DNA from: Azospirillum oleiclasticum
GTDB lineage: Bacteria > Pseudomonadota > Alphaproteobacteria > Azospirillales > Azospirillaceae
Reading direction: 5' to 3'
Length of the DNA: 64,000 nt
NCBI RefSeq assembly: GCF_013423485.1
Contig: NZ_JABFFR010000010.1
Span: 1 to 64,000 of the forward strand
Shown here: positions 16,009-23,884 of the stretch, one piece after another
Numbering within the stretch: the first letter of the stretch is position 1
How the letters are laid out: every line of letters begins with the position of its first letter
Notes under the pieces: generated by a model
What the model was told of the DNA's origin: nothing
Seen by the model: the letters and a program-made list of their open reading frames with translations, nothing else
Database searches by the model: none
Made by a program: the position numbers and the translations under genes

Positions 16009-16920
16009 CTACGCGGCGGCACTGCGCTTCGCGCCGCCGACCAGGATGAGCAGCGCACCGAGCAGCAGGGCGCCGCCGGCCAGACCGAGCAGGCCGAGCC
16101 GCTCGCCGAAGACCGCCCAGGCGAGCACGGTCGCGGTCAGCGGTTCCATCAGGCTGAGGATGCTGGCGACGGTGGCCGGAGTCGTGCGCATGCCGGTGAA
16201 GAACAGGACATAGGCGAGCGCCGTCGGCACCAGGCCAAGATAAAGAAGCAGGGACCAGGCCGGTGCCGGATAGGCAAGGCCAAGCCCCTGCGCGAGGGCG
16301 AAGGGCAGCAGCAGCAACGCCCCGCCGCCGAAACCGACGATGATGGTCCGGGCGGGGTGGCAATGGCCGGCGATGGACCGGCCGGCGACCGTCAGCGCCG
16401 CGTAGCTGGCGGCGGCCCCGACCGCCATGGCGATTCCCGACAGCGACGTCGCCCCGTCGCCTGCGGGGAAACCGACCAGCATCGCGGTGCCGGCCAGGGC
16501 CAGGGCCAGGGCGCGCGCGACGTTGGCCGTGAACGGCTCACGAAGCCAGAGGGCGGACAGCAAGGCCACCAGGACGGGGGCCAAGCACAGGGTCACCAGC
16601 GTCGCCACCGCCACGCCGGCGCGATGCACCGCCTCGTAATAGAACACCTGGTAGGACGCCATGGCGACGCTCACCGCCACGAGGCCGGACCGCACGCCGT
16701 CCGTGCGCAGGATGTCCCGCCCGAACAAGACCCATCCCACCAGGACCAGCGCCGGCACGGACAGCGCGAGGCGAAAGAATCCAACCGTCAGCGGCGTGAT
16801 CTCCGTCATCCCGAACAGCATCTTGGCGACCACCCCGCCGGTGCCCCACAGCAAGGCGGCGGCGGCGACCAGAACAATCCCCGTCCGTTTCCGAAAGCCA
16901 TCGGCAAGCAGGTTCGTCAT
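16009..16920 (-). CDS. EamA/DMT-superfamily transporter
   Basis: A 303-residue inner-membrane protein with about ten hydrophobic helices in two EamA repeats (GIVLVAAAALLWGTGGVVAKM at the start; LLLYLGLVPTALAYVLFF and EPLTATVLAWAVFGERLG in the second half). The family exports amino acids, metabolites and drugs. It lies 51 bp after the radical SAM gene and 14 bp before the dipeptidase gene on the same strand, which suggests that it exports (or imports) the product of that pathway. The substrate cannot be read from sequence. Confidence 0.85.
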   Translation of the reverse strand: MTNLLADGFRKRTGIVLVAAAALLWGTGGVVAKMLFGMTEITPLTVGFFRLALSVPALVLVGWVLFGRDILRTDGVRSGLVAVSVAMASYQVFYYEAVHRAGVAVATLVTLCLAPVLVALLSALWLREPFTANVARALALALAGTAMLVGFPAGDGATSLSGIAMAVGAAASYAALTVAGRSIAGHCHPARTIIVGFGGGALLLLPFALAQGLGLAYPAPAWSLLLYLGLVPTALAYVLFFTGMRTTPATVASILSLMEPLTATVLAWAVFGERLGLLGLAGGALLLGALLILVGGAKRSAAA

Positions 16921-16971
16921 GGTCTTCTCACGCTGGTTCGTCGGCGCCGACGCGGGACGGCCGGATCGGCC

Positions 16972-18690
16972 TCAGACAAGCCCGGACGCGGACAGGATGC
17001 GGTCCTCGGCCGGACGATGGACGGCATCCTCCCCGCCATCCGGCAGGGCGTCCAGACCGTCGGGCATGGCGGGGGCGAAGGCCGGCATCTCCTCCAGCAT
17101 GCCATGCAGGCTGGCGTGCTCGACCACGTCGCGCACCTTGCGGTACGCGGTGTCGCCGTCCAGGTCGAACAGTCTGGCGACGATCCCGGTGATGGCAGGA
17201 ACATTGTGGTATCCATCGCAGTGGAGCATCACCTCGAAGTACAACGCGCTCACCTTCAGGCAGTTCAGATAAAGATCGACCCGACGCTCCTCATCCGCCT
17301 TGTAATGATTGTAGATGAGAGCACCGTCTTCGACCCGCAACATCACGACCTTCTTCTTGCGACGATAGCGGACACCGTCCTGCAGTTGGCCCTTGCTGCG
17401 AAAGATATAGCTGCAGAGAACACGGACCTCGATGATCTCCTCCTCGCTCAGTTGCGTGGTGCGATGGACGGGTTCATCCTGCTGGGACCAGCGGACGAAG
17501 TTGCGATCCGAGATCTGGATGCCGAATCTCTCCGGATCGGCGTATTGGGGCGTGCCGGGGTAGGGCTTGTAGGTGAAGTCGCGCACCATGCCGGGATCGA
17601 GTTCACGCAACCAGCGGATGGTCGCGATCTGGTCCGCGAAGCTTTCCCCCGGAAACCCGAAGACCGCGAAGGCGATGGAGCGGATACCGGCTTTGCGGGT
17701 CAGCGCGAAGGCCTCGCGCGTCTTCTTCACGCGCCGGCGGAAGGACGCCAGGGACGACGCGCTCGCGCTTTCCACGCCATAGGCGATACGGTCGCAACCC
17801 GCCGCCTTCATCCGGTGCAGCAGATCCTCGTCGACATACTCGCTTCGGGTCAGGCAGTGCCAGGGAAAGCTCAGGCCGGACTCGACGATGGCGTCGCACA
17901 GCTCGACGATCCGCTCGCGGTCCACCGTGAGGATGTCGTCGAAGAAGTAGAAGTATCGGAAACCCTTGCCGTAGGCCCAACGCAGTTCGGACATGACGGT
18001 CGCGACGCTGTGGCTGCGAACCCGCCCGCGTTCGAACGACGACGTGCAGTATTCGCAATGGAAGACGCAGCCGCGGGTCAGCGACAGGATGTAGCGCTCG
18101 CCACGGGCCACGTATTTTTCGATGGGCACAAGGTGATAGGCGGGGAACGGAATCTCGTCCAGAGTCTCGACGACGCGCGCGGGCGGGGTCCGGATGATCC
18201 GCTTCGGTGACTTCGGATCGCGATAGGCCAAGCCGGCGACATCGTGAACGCTTCGTCCGGCGAGGAGCCGGGCGACCAGCTCGGGCGTCTGGGTGTCCCC
18301 CTCCCCGACGACGAGGTAATCGATGTCGCGGCACGTGCCGAGCGCCTCCTCCGGCAGCCAGGACACATAGGTGCCGCCGACGATGACCGGAGCCTCCGGC
18401 GCCACCGACTTCGCCATGGACGCCACCCGCTGGACCATGGGGAAGGTGGAGGTGGACCGGTTGGTGATGCCGACGATCCTGGGCCGCCGCTCGCGGATGA
18501 CCTGGGCGATGTCGTCGAACGACAGTTCCAACACGGGCGCGTCGAGGATCTCCACCCGAACGCCCGACGCTTCCAGCCACGCCGCGAGAATGGCCAGATT
18601 TCTCGGGGGATCGATCTGCTCGTACCGGTCGTAGGTGAAGGGGGCAACCATGCGGTAGGGAGGATTGATCAGCAGAATGTCCGTCGCCAT
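16972..18690 (-). CDS. B12-binding radical SAM enzyme with C-terminal PqqD-like (RRE) domain
   Basis: A 572-residue enzyme in three parts. Residues 1-175 are a cobalamin-binding Rossmann domain (DILLINPPYR, RIVGITNRSTSTFPMV, APVIVGGTYVS, VVGEGD). Residues about 195-400 are a radical SAM barrel with CxxxCxxC (TRGCVFHCEYC) near 205-213. Residues about 440-533 look like a PqqD-type winged helix, the RiPP recognition element (LKVSALYFEVMLHCDGYHNV, then a helical end at LHGMLEEM). No SPASM cluster is seen. Chosen start: ATG at 18690 with GGAG 8 nt upstream, not the upstream ATG at 18750. A recognition domain fused to a B12 radical SAM enzyme points to peptide modification such as C-methylation; the reaction is inferred. 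The likely substrate is the peptide encoded just upstream. Confidence 0.88.
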   Translation of the reverse strand: MATDILLINPPYRMVAPFTYDRYEQIDPPRNLAILAAWLEASGVRVEILDAPVLELSFDDIAQVIRERRPRIVGITNRSTSTFPMVQRVASMAKSVAPEAPVIVGGTYVSWLPEEALGTCRDIDYLVVGEGDTQTPELVARLLAGRSVHDVAGLAYRDPKSPKRIIRTPPARVVETLDEIPFPAYHLVPIEKYVARGERYILSLTRGCVFHCEYCTSSFERGRVRSHSVATVMSELRWAYGKGFRYFYFFDDILTVDRERIVELCDAIVESGLSFPWHCLTRSEYVDEDLLHRMKAAGCDRIAYGVESASASSLASFRRRVKKTREAFALTRKAGIRSIAFAVFGFPGESFADQIATIRWLRELDPGMVRDFTYKPYPGTPQYADPERFGIQISDRNFVRWSQQDEPVHRTTQLSEEEIIEVRVLCSYIFRSKGQLQDGVRYRRKKKVVMLRVEDGALIYNHYKADEERRVDLYLNCLKVSALYFEVMLHCDGYHNVPAITGIVARLFDLDGDTAYRKVRDVVEHASLHGMLEEMPAFAPAMPDGLDALPDGGEDAVHRPAEDRILSASGLV

Positions 18691-18780
18691 GTCGCCACTC
18701 CAGCACGTCACCGGTCCAACCAGTCGAGCGACCGAATCCCGGATCCGCATGCGTTCCGGGAAGGGGTGTCCCCGCGGTCG

Positions 18781-18807
18781 CCGGGAGCATCGGACCGATG
18801 CCCCCGG
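18781..18807 (-). promoter_or_regulatory. GC-rich hairpin between the peptide gene and its maturase
   Basis: A nested perfect inverted repeat: CCGGG (18781-18785) pairs with CCCGG (18803-18807), and GCATCGG (18787-18793) with CCGATGC (18795-18801). No T-run follows on the minus strand, so it is more likely an attenuator or mRNA-stabilising structure that keeps peptide output above enzyme output than a full terminator. Confidence 0.6.
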
Positions 18808-18821
18808 CTCCCCCGCGAGGA

Positions 18822-18935
18822 TCAGGGAAGATTGTCTTCCTTGATGATCTCCTCGACGCTCTCAGCGATCACATCGGTGTCCGCACGCTCGTCCCGAACG
18901 TCGTCGCGCTCGCAGAGCTTCAGTTCGCTGTCCAT
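18822..18935 (-). CDS. Candidate RiPP precursor peptide (37 residues)
   Basis: A short ORF with ATG at 18935, a strong GGGAG site 6 nt upstream and a TGA stop at 18822. The product starts MDSELKLCERDD and ends EEIIKEDNLP. It has 14 acidic and 5 basic residues, one Cys (C8), no aromatic residue and no Gly or His. The segment from Val22 to Lys32 can form an amphipathic helix, as leader peptides that bind RRE domains often do. It lies 131 bp upstream of, and on the same strand as, a radical SAM enzyme with an RRE-like domain, separated by a hairpin. Size, charge, translation signal and position fit a RiPP precursor. No known precursor family is recognised, and the core residues cannot be assigned. 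Confidence 0.6.
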   Translation of the reverse strand: MDSELKLCERDDVRDERADTDVIAESVEEIIKEDNLP

Positions 18936-19370
18936 GATGGTCTCCCTTTGTATATCGCCTGAACCGCTCCCGATGATGTATCGGAAATCTTTCGGTGTCG
19001 GCGCTCGATTACTCTGGCACCGAACATTTTCGAGTCAATATCCGATATGGAATAGAACACATCTTACAAATCCAAGAACATATACATGCATGATATGCAT
19101 TAGTTACCTAATAAAAGCTTTCAAACGCCCGCAAAATGCCAGACATTCCAGAATGTTTCCGACGGAAGGCGCATCATCAGCCGCTTTTTCATTTCTGGAT
19201 CCGGCGCACACGGAGGTTCGATGCAGGGCTTTTCCGGACATCAGTGTCGCCCTGTCCCCGGCCATTCCGTGCGCCGAAGGACCATGATGCGGCACAATGA
19301 CGCAATTCCGCCGGTCCGGATCGCGGCGTACCCATGGAATGTCTTGCAACAAAGATCGAACAATGCGAAA
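18936..19370 (-). promoter_or_regulatory. AT-rich promoter region between the RiPP-like operon and the MocR gene
   Basis: About 435 bp without a supported gene and clearly richer in A/T than the rest of the window, above all 18950-19180. On the minus strand a TTGACT box (19038-19033) stands upstream of the peptide gene with an AGAGTA/GTAATC region about 17-19 nt further on, a possible but weak sigma-70 promoter. Small palindromes next to it (ATATC-C-GATAT about 19037-19047; TGCAT-GAT-ATGCA about 19088-19100) could bind a regulator. The right part leads into the divergent MocR gene. Confidence 0.4.
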
Positions 19371-19385
19371 TTGTCACCATGACAA
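19371..19385. promoter_or_regulatory. Palindrome spanning the MocR start codon
   Basis: TTGTCA-CCA-TGACAA is a perfect 6-bp inverted repeat with a 3-bp centre that contains the candidate ATG at 19379. Related pieces (ACAATG, GCAATT) occur just upstream. It could be an autoregulatory operator of the MocR protein; this is inference from position only. Confidence 0.35.
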
Positions 19386-20776
19386 ATTGGACTCCGGACC
19401 TTGAGGCGCGCGACGGCCCGCGGTATCGGGCGATCGCCGACGCGCTGGCCGACGACGTGTCCGGCGGGCGGCTTGCCGCCGGCACGCGGCTGCCCACCCA
19501 CCGCGACCTTGCCTACCGGCTGGGCGTCACCGTCGGCACCATCACGCGCGCCTACGCGGAGGCCGAGAAGCGCGGCCTGATCGGCGGGGAGGTCGGACGC
19601 GGCACCTTCGTGCTGGGCGGCACGCCGTCGGAGGCGCCCGATCCCCTGCGCTGGACTCCCGCACCGGAGCCCGGGTCCATTATCAACATGACGGTGGTGA
19701 AGCCCGAGCAGAAGGAGGCGGCGCAGGCGCTGGCCTCGACCCTGGCCGCCATCGCCGCGTCGGGCCAGCTCGGACCGCTGATCAACTACGCGCCGCACGC
19801 CGGCCTGCCCGCCCACCGCGCCGCCGGCGCCCAGTGGGTGGCCCGCCAGCACCGGGCGGTGGCCACCGCCGAGTCGGTGTTGCTGACCACCGGCGCGCAG
19901 AACGGCATGGCGGTGGCGACGGCCGCGGTGGCGCGGCCGGGCGACGTGATCGTCACGGAGCGGCTGACCAACTACGGCATGAAGACGGTGTGCGCCACGC
20001 TGGGCGTGCATCTGGAAGGGCTGGCGATGGACGAGCACGGGCTGCTGCCCGAGGCCTTCGACCAGGCCTGCCGCCGGCTGGCGCCCAAGGCGCTCTACAC
20101 GGTGCCGACCCTGCACAACCCGACCGCCTCCGTGATGCCGGACGCGCGCCGGATGGAGATCGCCGCCATCGCCCGCCGCCACGGCGTGGTGATCCTGGAG
20201 GACGACGTGTTCGGCTTCCTGACCCCCGGCGTGCGCCCGATCCAGGCCATCGACCCCGACAACGCCATCTTCATCACCAGCCTGTCCAAGAGCGTGGCGG
20301 CGGGGCTGCGGGTGGGCTACATGGTGGCGCCGCCCCGCATCATGGCGGCGCTGGAATCCACCGTCCGCTCCCTGCACTACTCCGCCCCCGCCCTGCCGTC
20401 GGAGGTGGCCACCCGCTGGATCCTGGACGGCAGCGCCGACCGCTTCGCCGCCCACCAGCGGGAGGAGGACGCGGCCCGCCAGCGCGTCGCCCGCTCCATC
20501 CTGCCCCGGTCGGCGGTGTGCGGCGACCCGGCGTCGGAGCATCTGTGGCTGGTGCTGCCGGAACCCTGGCGCCGCGACGATTTCGTGGCGGAGGCGCGGC
20601 GGCGCGGCGTGCTGGTGATCAACGCCGACACCTTCGCCGTCGGCCGCGGTTCCGCCCCGCACGCGGTGCGCGTCGGCCTGTGCATGCCCACCACCCGCGA
20701 CGAGGTGGCGCGCGGCGTGCGCATCCTGGCCGAGCTGCTGGACAACCCGGCGCTCGCCTCGCAATCCATCGTGTGA
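19379..20776 (+). CDS. MocR-type (GntR/aminotransferase) transcriptional regulator
   Basis: A 465-residue fusion. The N-terminal winged helix (RYRAIADALADDVSGGRLAA, LPTHRDLAYRLGVTVGTITRAYAEAEKRGLI) is followed by a class-I aminotransferase-like domain with the PLP lysine in FITSLSKSVAAGLRVGYM and the substrate-site segment YTVPTLHNPTASVM. MocR proteins sense a PLP-linked amino compound and activate transport or catabolic genes. The upstream ATG at 19334 is in frame, but MTNWTPDLE at 19379 fits family starts better; neither has a strong ribosome binding site. The BenE-type transporter gene follows 44 bp downstream on the same strand and is the likely co-transcribed partner. Confidence 0.87.
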   Translation: MTNWTPDLEARDGPRYRAIADALADDVSGGRLAAGTRLPTHRDLAYRLGVTVGTITRAYAEAEKRGLIGGEVGRGTFVLGGTPSEAPDPLRWTPAPEPGSIINMTVVKPEQKEAAQALASTLAAIAASGQLGPLINYAPHAGLPAHRAAGAQWVARQHRAVATAESVLLTTGAQNGMAVATAAVARPGDVIVTERLTNYGMKTVCATLGVHLEGLAMDEHGLLPEAFDQACRRLAPKALYTVPTLHNPTASVMPDARRMEIAAIARRHGVVILEDDVFGFLTPGVRPIQAIDPDNAIFITSLSKSVAAGLRVGYMVAPPRIMAALESTVRSLHYSAPALPSEVATRWILDGSADRFAAHQREEDAARQRVARSILPRSAVCGDPASEHLWLVLPEPWRRDDFVAEARRRGVLVINADTFAVGRGSAPHAVRVGLCMPTTRDEVARGVRILAELLDNPALASQSIV

Positions 20777-20820
20777 TGGCAGCCCAGTGCCATCGGCCGA
20801 GTGAACAAGGACAGACGGGT

Positions 20821-21981
20821 ATGCGCTTCTCGGTGGTGGCGTCGGCGGTGGTGGCGACGCTGGTGGGGTTCGGCGGCACGCTGGCGCTGATCGTGTCGGC
20901 GGCCCACGCCGTGGGGGCGGACACCGCCCAGACGGCGTCCTGGGTGACCGCCATCTGCCTGGCCACCGCGGCGATCAGCGCCATCCTCAGCGTCCGCCAC
21001 CGCATCCCCATCATCGCGGCGTGGTCGACACCGGGGGCGGCGCTGATCGCCTCGTCGGCCGTCGGGATCGGGATGGAGGCGGCGACCGGCGCCTTCCTGC
21101 TGGCCGGCGCGCTGATCGTGGCGACGGCGGCCTTCCGCCCGCTGGGCGACGCGGTGGCGCGCATCCCAGGCTCCATCGCCGCCGCCATGCTGGCCGGCGT
21201 GCTGCTGCGCTTCGTGGTGGCGGTGTTCGAGCACGCGCAGGCGCAGCCAAAGCTGGTGCTGCCGCTGGTCGCCCTGTTCCTGCTGGTGCGGCTGGCCAGC
21301 CCCTCGGCGGCGGCGCTGGCGGTGCTGGGGGCCGGGGTGCCGCTGGCGCTCGGGCTGGGGCTGATGGGCTCCATCCCGCTGGACGCCAGCCTGTCCACCG
21401 TCGTGCTCGTCCATCCCAGCTTCGAGCCGTCGATCCTGCTGGGGCTGGGCGTGCCGCTCTACCTCGTGACCATGGCGTCGCAGAACCTGCCGGGCTTCGC
21501 CGTGCTGCGGGCGGCCGGCTACACGCCGCCGACCCGCTCGATCCTGGCGGTGAGCGGCCTGTGCTCGGTGCTGTCGGCCCCGTTCGGCGCCCACACCACC
21601 AACCTCGCCGCCATCACCGCCGCCATCTGCACCGGCCCCGACACCCACCCCGACGCGTCCAGACGCTGGACGGTCGGCGTCGCCTACGCCGTCTGCTACG
21701 TGGTGCTGGCCGCCTTCGGCGCCTCGCTGGTGACGCTGTTCGCCGCCCTGCCGGTGGCGCTGATCGCCACCGTCGCGGGCATGGCGCTGGTGGGCGCCCT
21801 GTCCGGCGCCCTCTCCGGTGCCCTGGCGGTGGAGCGCGACCGGCTGGCGGCGGTGCTGACCTTCGCCGTCACCGCGTCCGGCGCCTCCTTCCTCGGCATC
21901 GGCTCGGCCTTCTGGGGGCTGGTGGCCGGGCTGACGGCGCTGGGGCTGGAGGCGGGCGCCCGCCGCGTCAGGGCGGCGTGA
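20821..21981 (+). CDS. BenE family transporter (benzoate/H+ symporter-like)
   Basis: A 386-residue membrane protein with about twelve hydrophobic segments and BenE marks: GFGGTLALIVSAA near the start, WSTPGAALIASSA, YLVTMASQNLPGFAVLRAAGY, and FGAHTTNLAAITAAICTG. An AAGGA site lies before the ATG at 20821; the longer frame running back into the regulator is a shadow. The family was first described as benzoate transporters, but many members have unknown substrates. Pairing with a MocR regulator suggests an amino-acid-like or vitamin-like substrate here. Its last 14 bp overlap the convergent GGDEF gene. Confidence 0.85.
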   Translation: MRFSVVASAVVATLVGFGGTLALIVSAAHAVGADTAQTASWVTAICLATAAISAILSVRHRIPIIAAWSTPGAALIASSAVGIGMEAATGAFLLAGALIVATAAFRPLGDAVARIPGSIAAAMLAGVLLRFVVAVFEHAQAQPKLVLPLVALFLLVRLASPSAAALAVLGAGVPLALGLGLMGSIPLDASLSTVVLVHPSFEPSILLGLGVPLYLVTMASQNLPGFAVLRAAGYTPPTRSILAVSGLCSVLSAPFGAHTTNLAAITAAICTGPDTHPDASRRWTVGVAYAVCYVVLAAFGASLVTLFAALPVALIATVAGMALVGALSGALSGALAVERDRLAAVLTFAVTASGASFLGIGSAFWGLVAGLTALGLEAGARRVRAA

Positions 21982-23884
21982 TCCGCGCCACGCAGAGCTT
22001 GTCCGGCCGCGACTTCGCCTCGCCCTTGCGCGCGGCGATGGCGGCGTTGAGGAGGTCGGGGTTGAGGCCGTGCGGCCCTTCGGCGACGGCGATGGCCACG
22101 CCGCTGACCGTCAGCATCGGATGCAGCCGCAGGTTGCCGTAGCGGTCCTTCGCCACGATGCCGCCCTGCTCCCGCGCCGCCGCGTCGTACAGGCTCTCCG
22201 CGTCGGAGCGGAACTGCTCCAGAAGCTCCCGCACAAGCACCACCGCCTGCGGCTCGCCGCCGCCGTGCAGGGCCAGGAAGAAGTCGTCGCCGCCGATGTG
22301 GCCGGCGAAGGCGTCGCCGGTCGCCGCCAGCGTCTTCAGCCGCTCGGCGAACATCAGGATGGCGCGGTCGCCCTGGCGGAAGCCGTAATGGTCGTTGAAG
22401 GGCTTGAAATTGTCGAAGTCGAGATAGACCAGCAGGTGGAACCGCGCCTGATCGGCCAGCGCCTCTTCGATGTGGCGGACGATGGCGGCGTTGCCGGGCA
22501 GCAGGGTCAGCGGGTTCTGGTCCTTGGCGATGGTGATGTTGCGCTCGTGCACGAGGCGGAGCAGCGCCGCCGGGCTGAGGAAGCCGGCATACTCGCCGCC
22601 CTCCACGATGATGATGCCGTCGCTCGCCTCCTCCGACGAGAAGGCCTCGACCACCTGGTCCAGCGGGGTGGCGATGTCGCAGACCGGGGTGGCGACGATG
22701 AGCCGGCCCAGCGTGTTCCCCAGCCCGCGGTTGCGCAGCAGCTCGTTGCCGAAGCGCGAATAGACGAAGCGCTTGAGGTCGCGCTCGCGCACCAGCCCGA
22801 TCGGCCTGTGCTCGGCGTTCACCACCGGCGCGATCGACTGGGCGTCGTGGACGCGGAAATAATCGAGCAGCCGCGCCTTGGGCGAGTCGGACGGCAGCGG
22901 CTCCAGCCGTTCGATCACCTCGGTCAGCCGCCCCTGGTCGCGCGGCTTGCGGCGGTCCTGCCGGTTCAGCGCCTCCACCAGCGGCGCCGTCTCGCCGATT
23001 TCCGTCACGTCGCGGACCGGCGGACCGACCGCGTCGCCCTGGGCGAAGTCGCAGCCGAGGTCGCGCAGTAGGTAGAACTCGGCCGCCACCGTCACGCCCT
23101 GCGCCACGACGAGGACGCCCAGCGTGTGCGCGTAGCCGATCAGCGCGTGCACGATCGCCCGCTTGCGCAGGTCGCGGTCGATGCCGGCGATGAAGAAGGC
23201 GTCGATCTTCACATAATCCGGCTGCGCCTCGTACAGCAGCCGCGGCCCGGCGGATCCGGAGCCGAAATCGTCGAGCCCGACTCCGAAGCCGCCGTCGCGC
23301 AGCCGCCGGATCATGGACTCGACATCGGCGGCTCGGCGACCGGCCGCCGGCACCCCGAGCCGTTGCGCGATCTCCAGGACGATGCCGGGCCCCGCCACGG
23401 GATTGCCCCCCGGCCAGGGCAACGGCAACGGTTCCAGCGCCCGGATGTCGACATTCAGGAAGAGCCGGCCGACCGGTGGCACGCCCTCACGGCGACAGGC
23501 GGCGACCGCTTTTCGGTGCACCGCCGCCTGGACCGCGGCCAGGCAGTCCTCGGCATCGGCCGCTTCGAAGAGGTCGAGCGTGTCGGCGAAGGGGGTGTGC
23601 TCGAACCCGCCGAGCACGGCCTCCACCCCATGCACACGGCCGGTGCGCATCTTGACGATCGGCAGGAATTCATGGCGGAGGCTGTCGAGGATCCGTTCCC
23701 AAGCCAGCGGTGGTTCTATGGATGATGCCGCAATCCAGGGGGAATTCATCGCATCCATCATTGCCGGCCCACACATGGGAAGATTGTCTTCACTCTCAGG
23801 TGGGTCCGTCCCGAAACAGCCTGATCGACTCGATGTCTCCGCATGGTAGCAACATTGCTTTTCGATTTCATGACAGGCGGTCAC
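21968..23884 (-). CDS. EAL-CBS-GGDEF cyclic-di-GMP protein
   Basis: A 638-residue cytoplasmic protein. The EAL domain covers about 55-300: GVEAVLGG replaces EAL with EAV, LDDFGSGSAGPRLL and YVKIDAFF are kept, but the AEGVE motif reads AQGVT, so phosphodiesterase activity is doubtful. A CBS pair spans about 325-450. A GGDEF domain spans about 455-620 with HIGGDDFFLAL (GGDDF). The likely output is c-di-GMP synthesis or binding gated by the CBS ligand. The frame opens at a GTG (23884) overlapping the FkbM gene's stop by 4 bp (GTGA), so coupling is possible. An internal ATG (about residue 37, or 42/43) is also plausible, because the first 40 residues look unstructured and Cys-rich. Confidence 0.85.
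   Translation of the reverse strand: MTACHEIEKQCCYHAETSSRSGCFGTDPPESEDNLPMCGPAMMDAMNSPWIAASSIEPPLAWERILDSLRHEFLPIVKMRTGRVHGVEAVLGGFEHTPFADTLDLFEAADAEDCLAAVQAAVHRKAVAACRREGVPPVGRLFLNVDIRALEPLPLPWPGGNPVAGPGIVLEIAQRLGVPAAGRRAADVESMIRRLRDGGFGVGLDDFGSGSAGPRLLYEAQPDYVKIDAFFIAGIDRDLRKRAIVHALIGYAHTLGVLVVAQGVTVAAEFYLLRDLGCDFAQGDAVGPPVRDVTEIGETAPLVEALNRQDRRKPRDQGRLTEVIERLEPLPSDSPKARLLDYFRVHDAQSIAPVVNAEHRPIGLVRERDLKRFVYSRFGNELLRNRGLGNTLGRLIVATPVCDIATPLDQVVEAFSSEEASDGIIIVEGGEYAGFLSPAALLRLVHERNITIAKDQNPLTLLPGNAAIVRHIEEALADQARFHLLVYLDFDNFKPFNDHYGFRQGDRAILMFAERLKTLAATGDAFAGHIGGDDFFLALHGGGEPQAVVLVRELLEQFRSDAESLYDAAAREQGGIVAKDRYGNLRLHPMLTVSGVAIAVAEGPHGLNPDLLNAAIAARKGEAKSRPDKLCVARITPP

Noticed and set aside
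19104..19352. 82-codon leftward ORF between the peptide operon and MocR
   Set aside because: No ribosome site, no similarity, and it overlaps the divergent regulator's start region.
23760..23884. EDNLP in the N-terminal region of the c-di-GMP protein, also the C-terminus of the candidate precursor (shared 15-nt GAAGACAATCTTCCC)
   Set aside because: A 15-nt exact match is expected about once or twice by chance in 64 kb. The second copy has no start codon or stop suitable for a short peptide.
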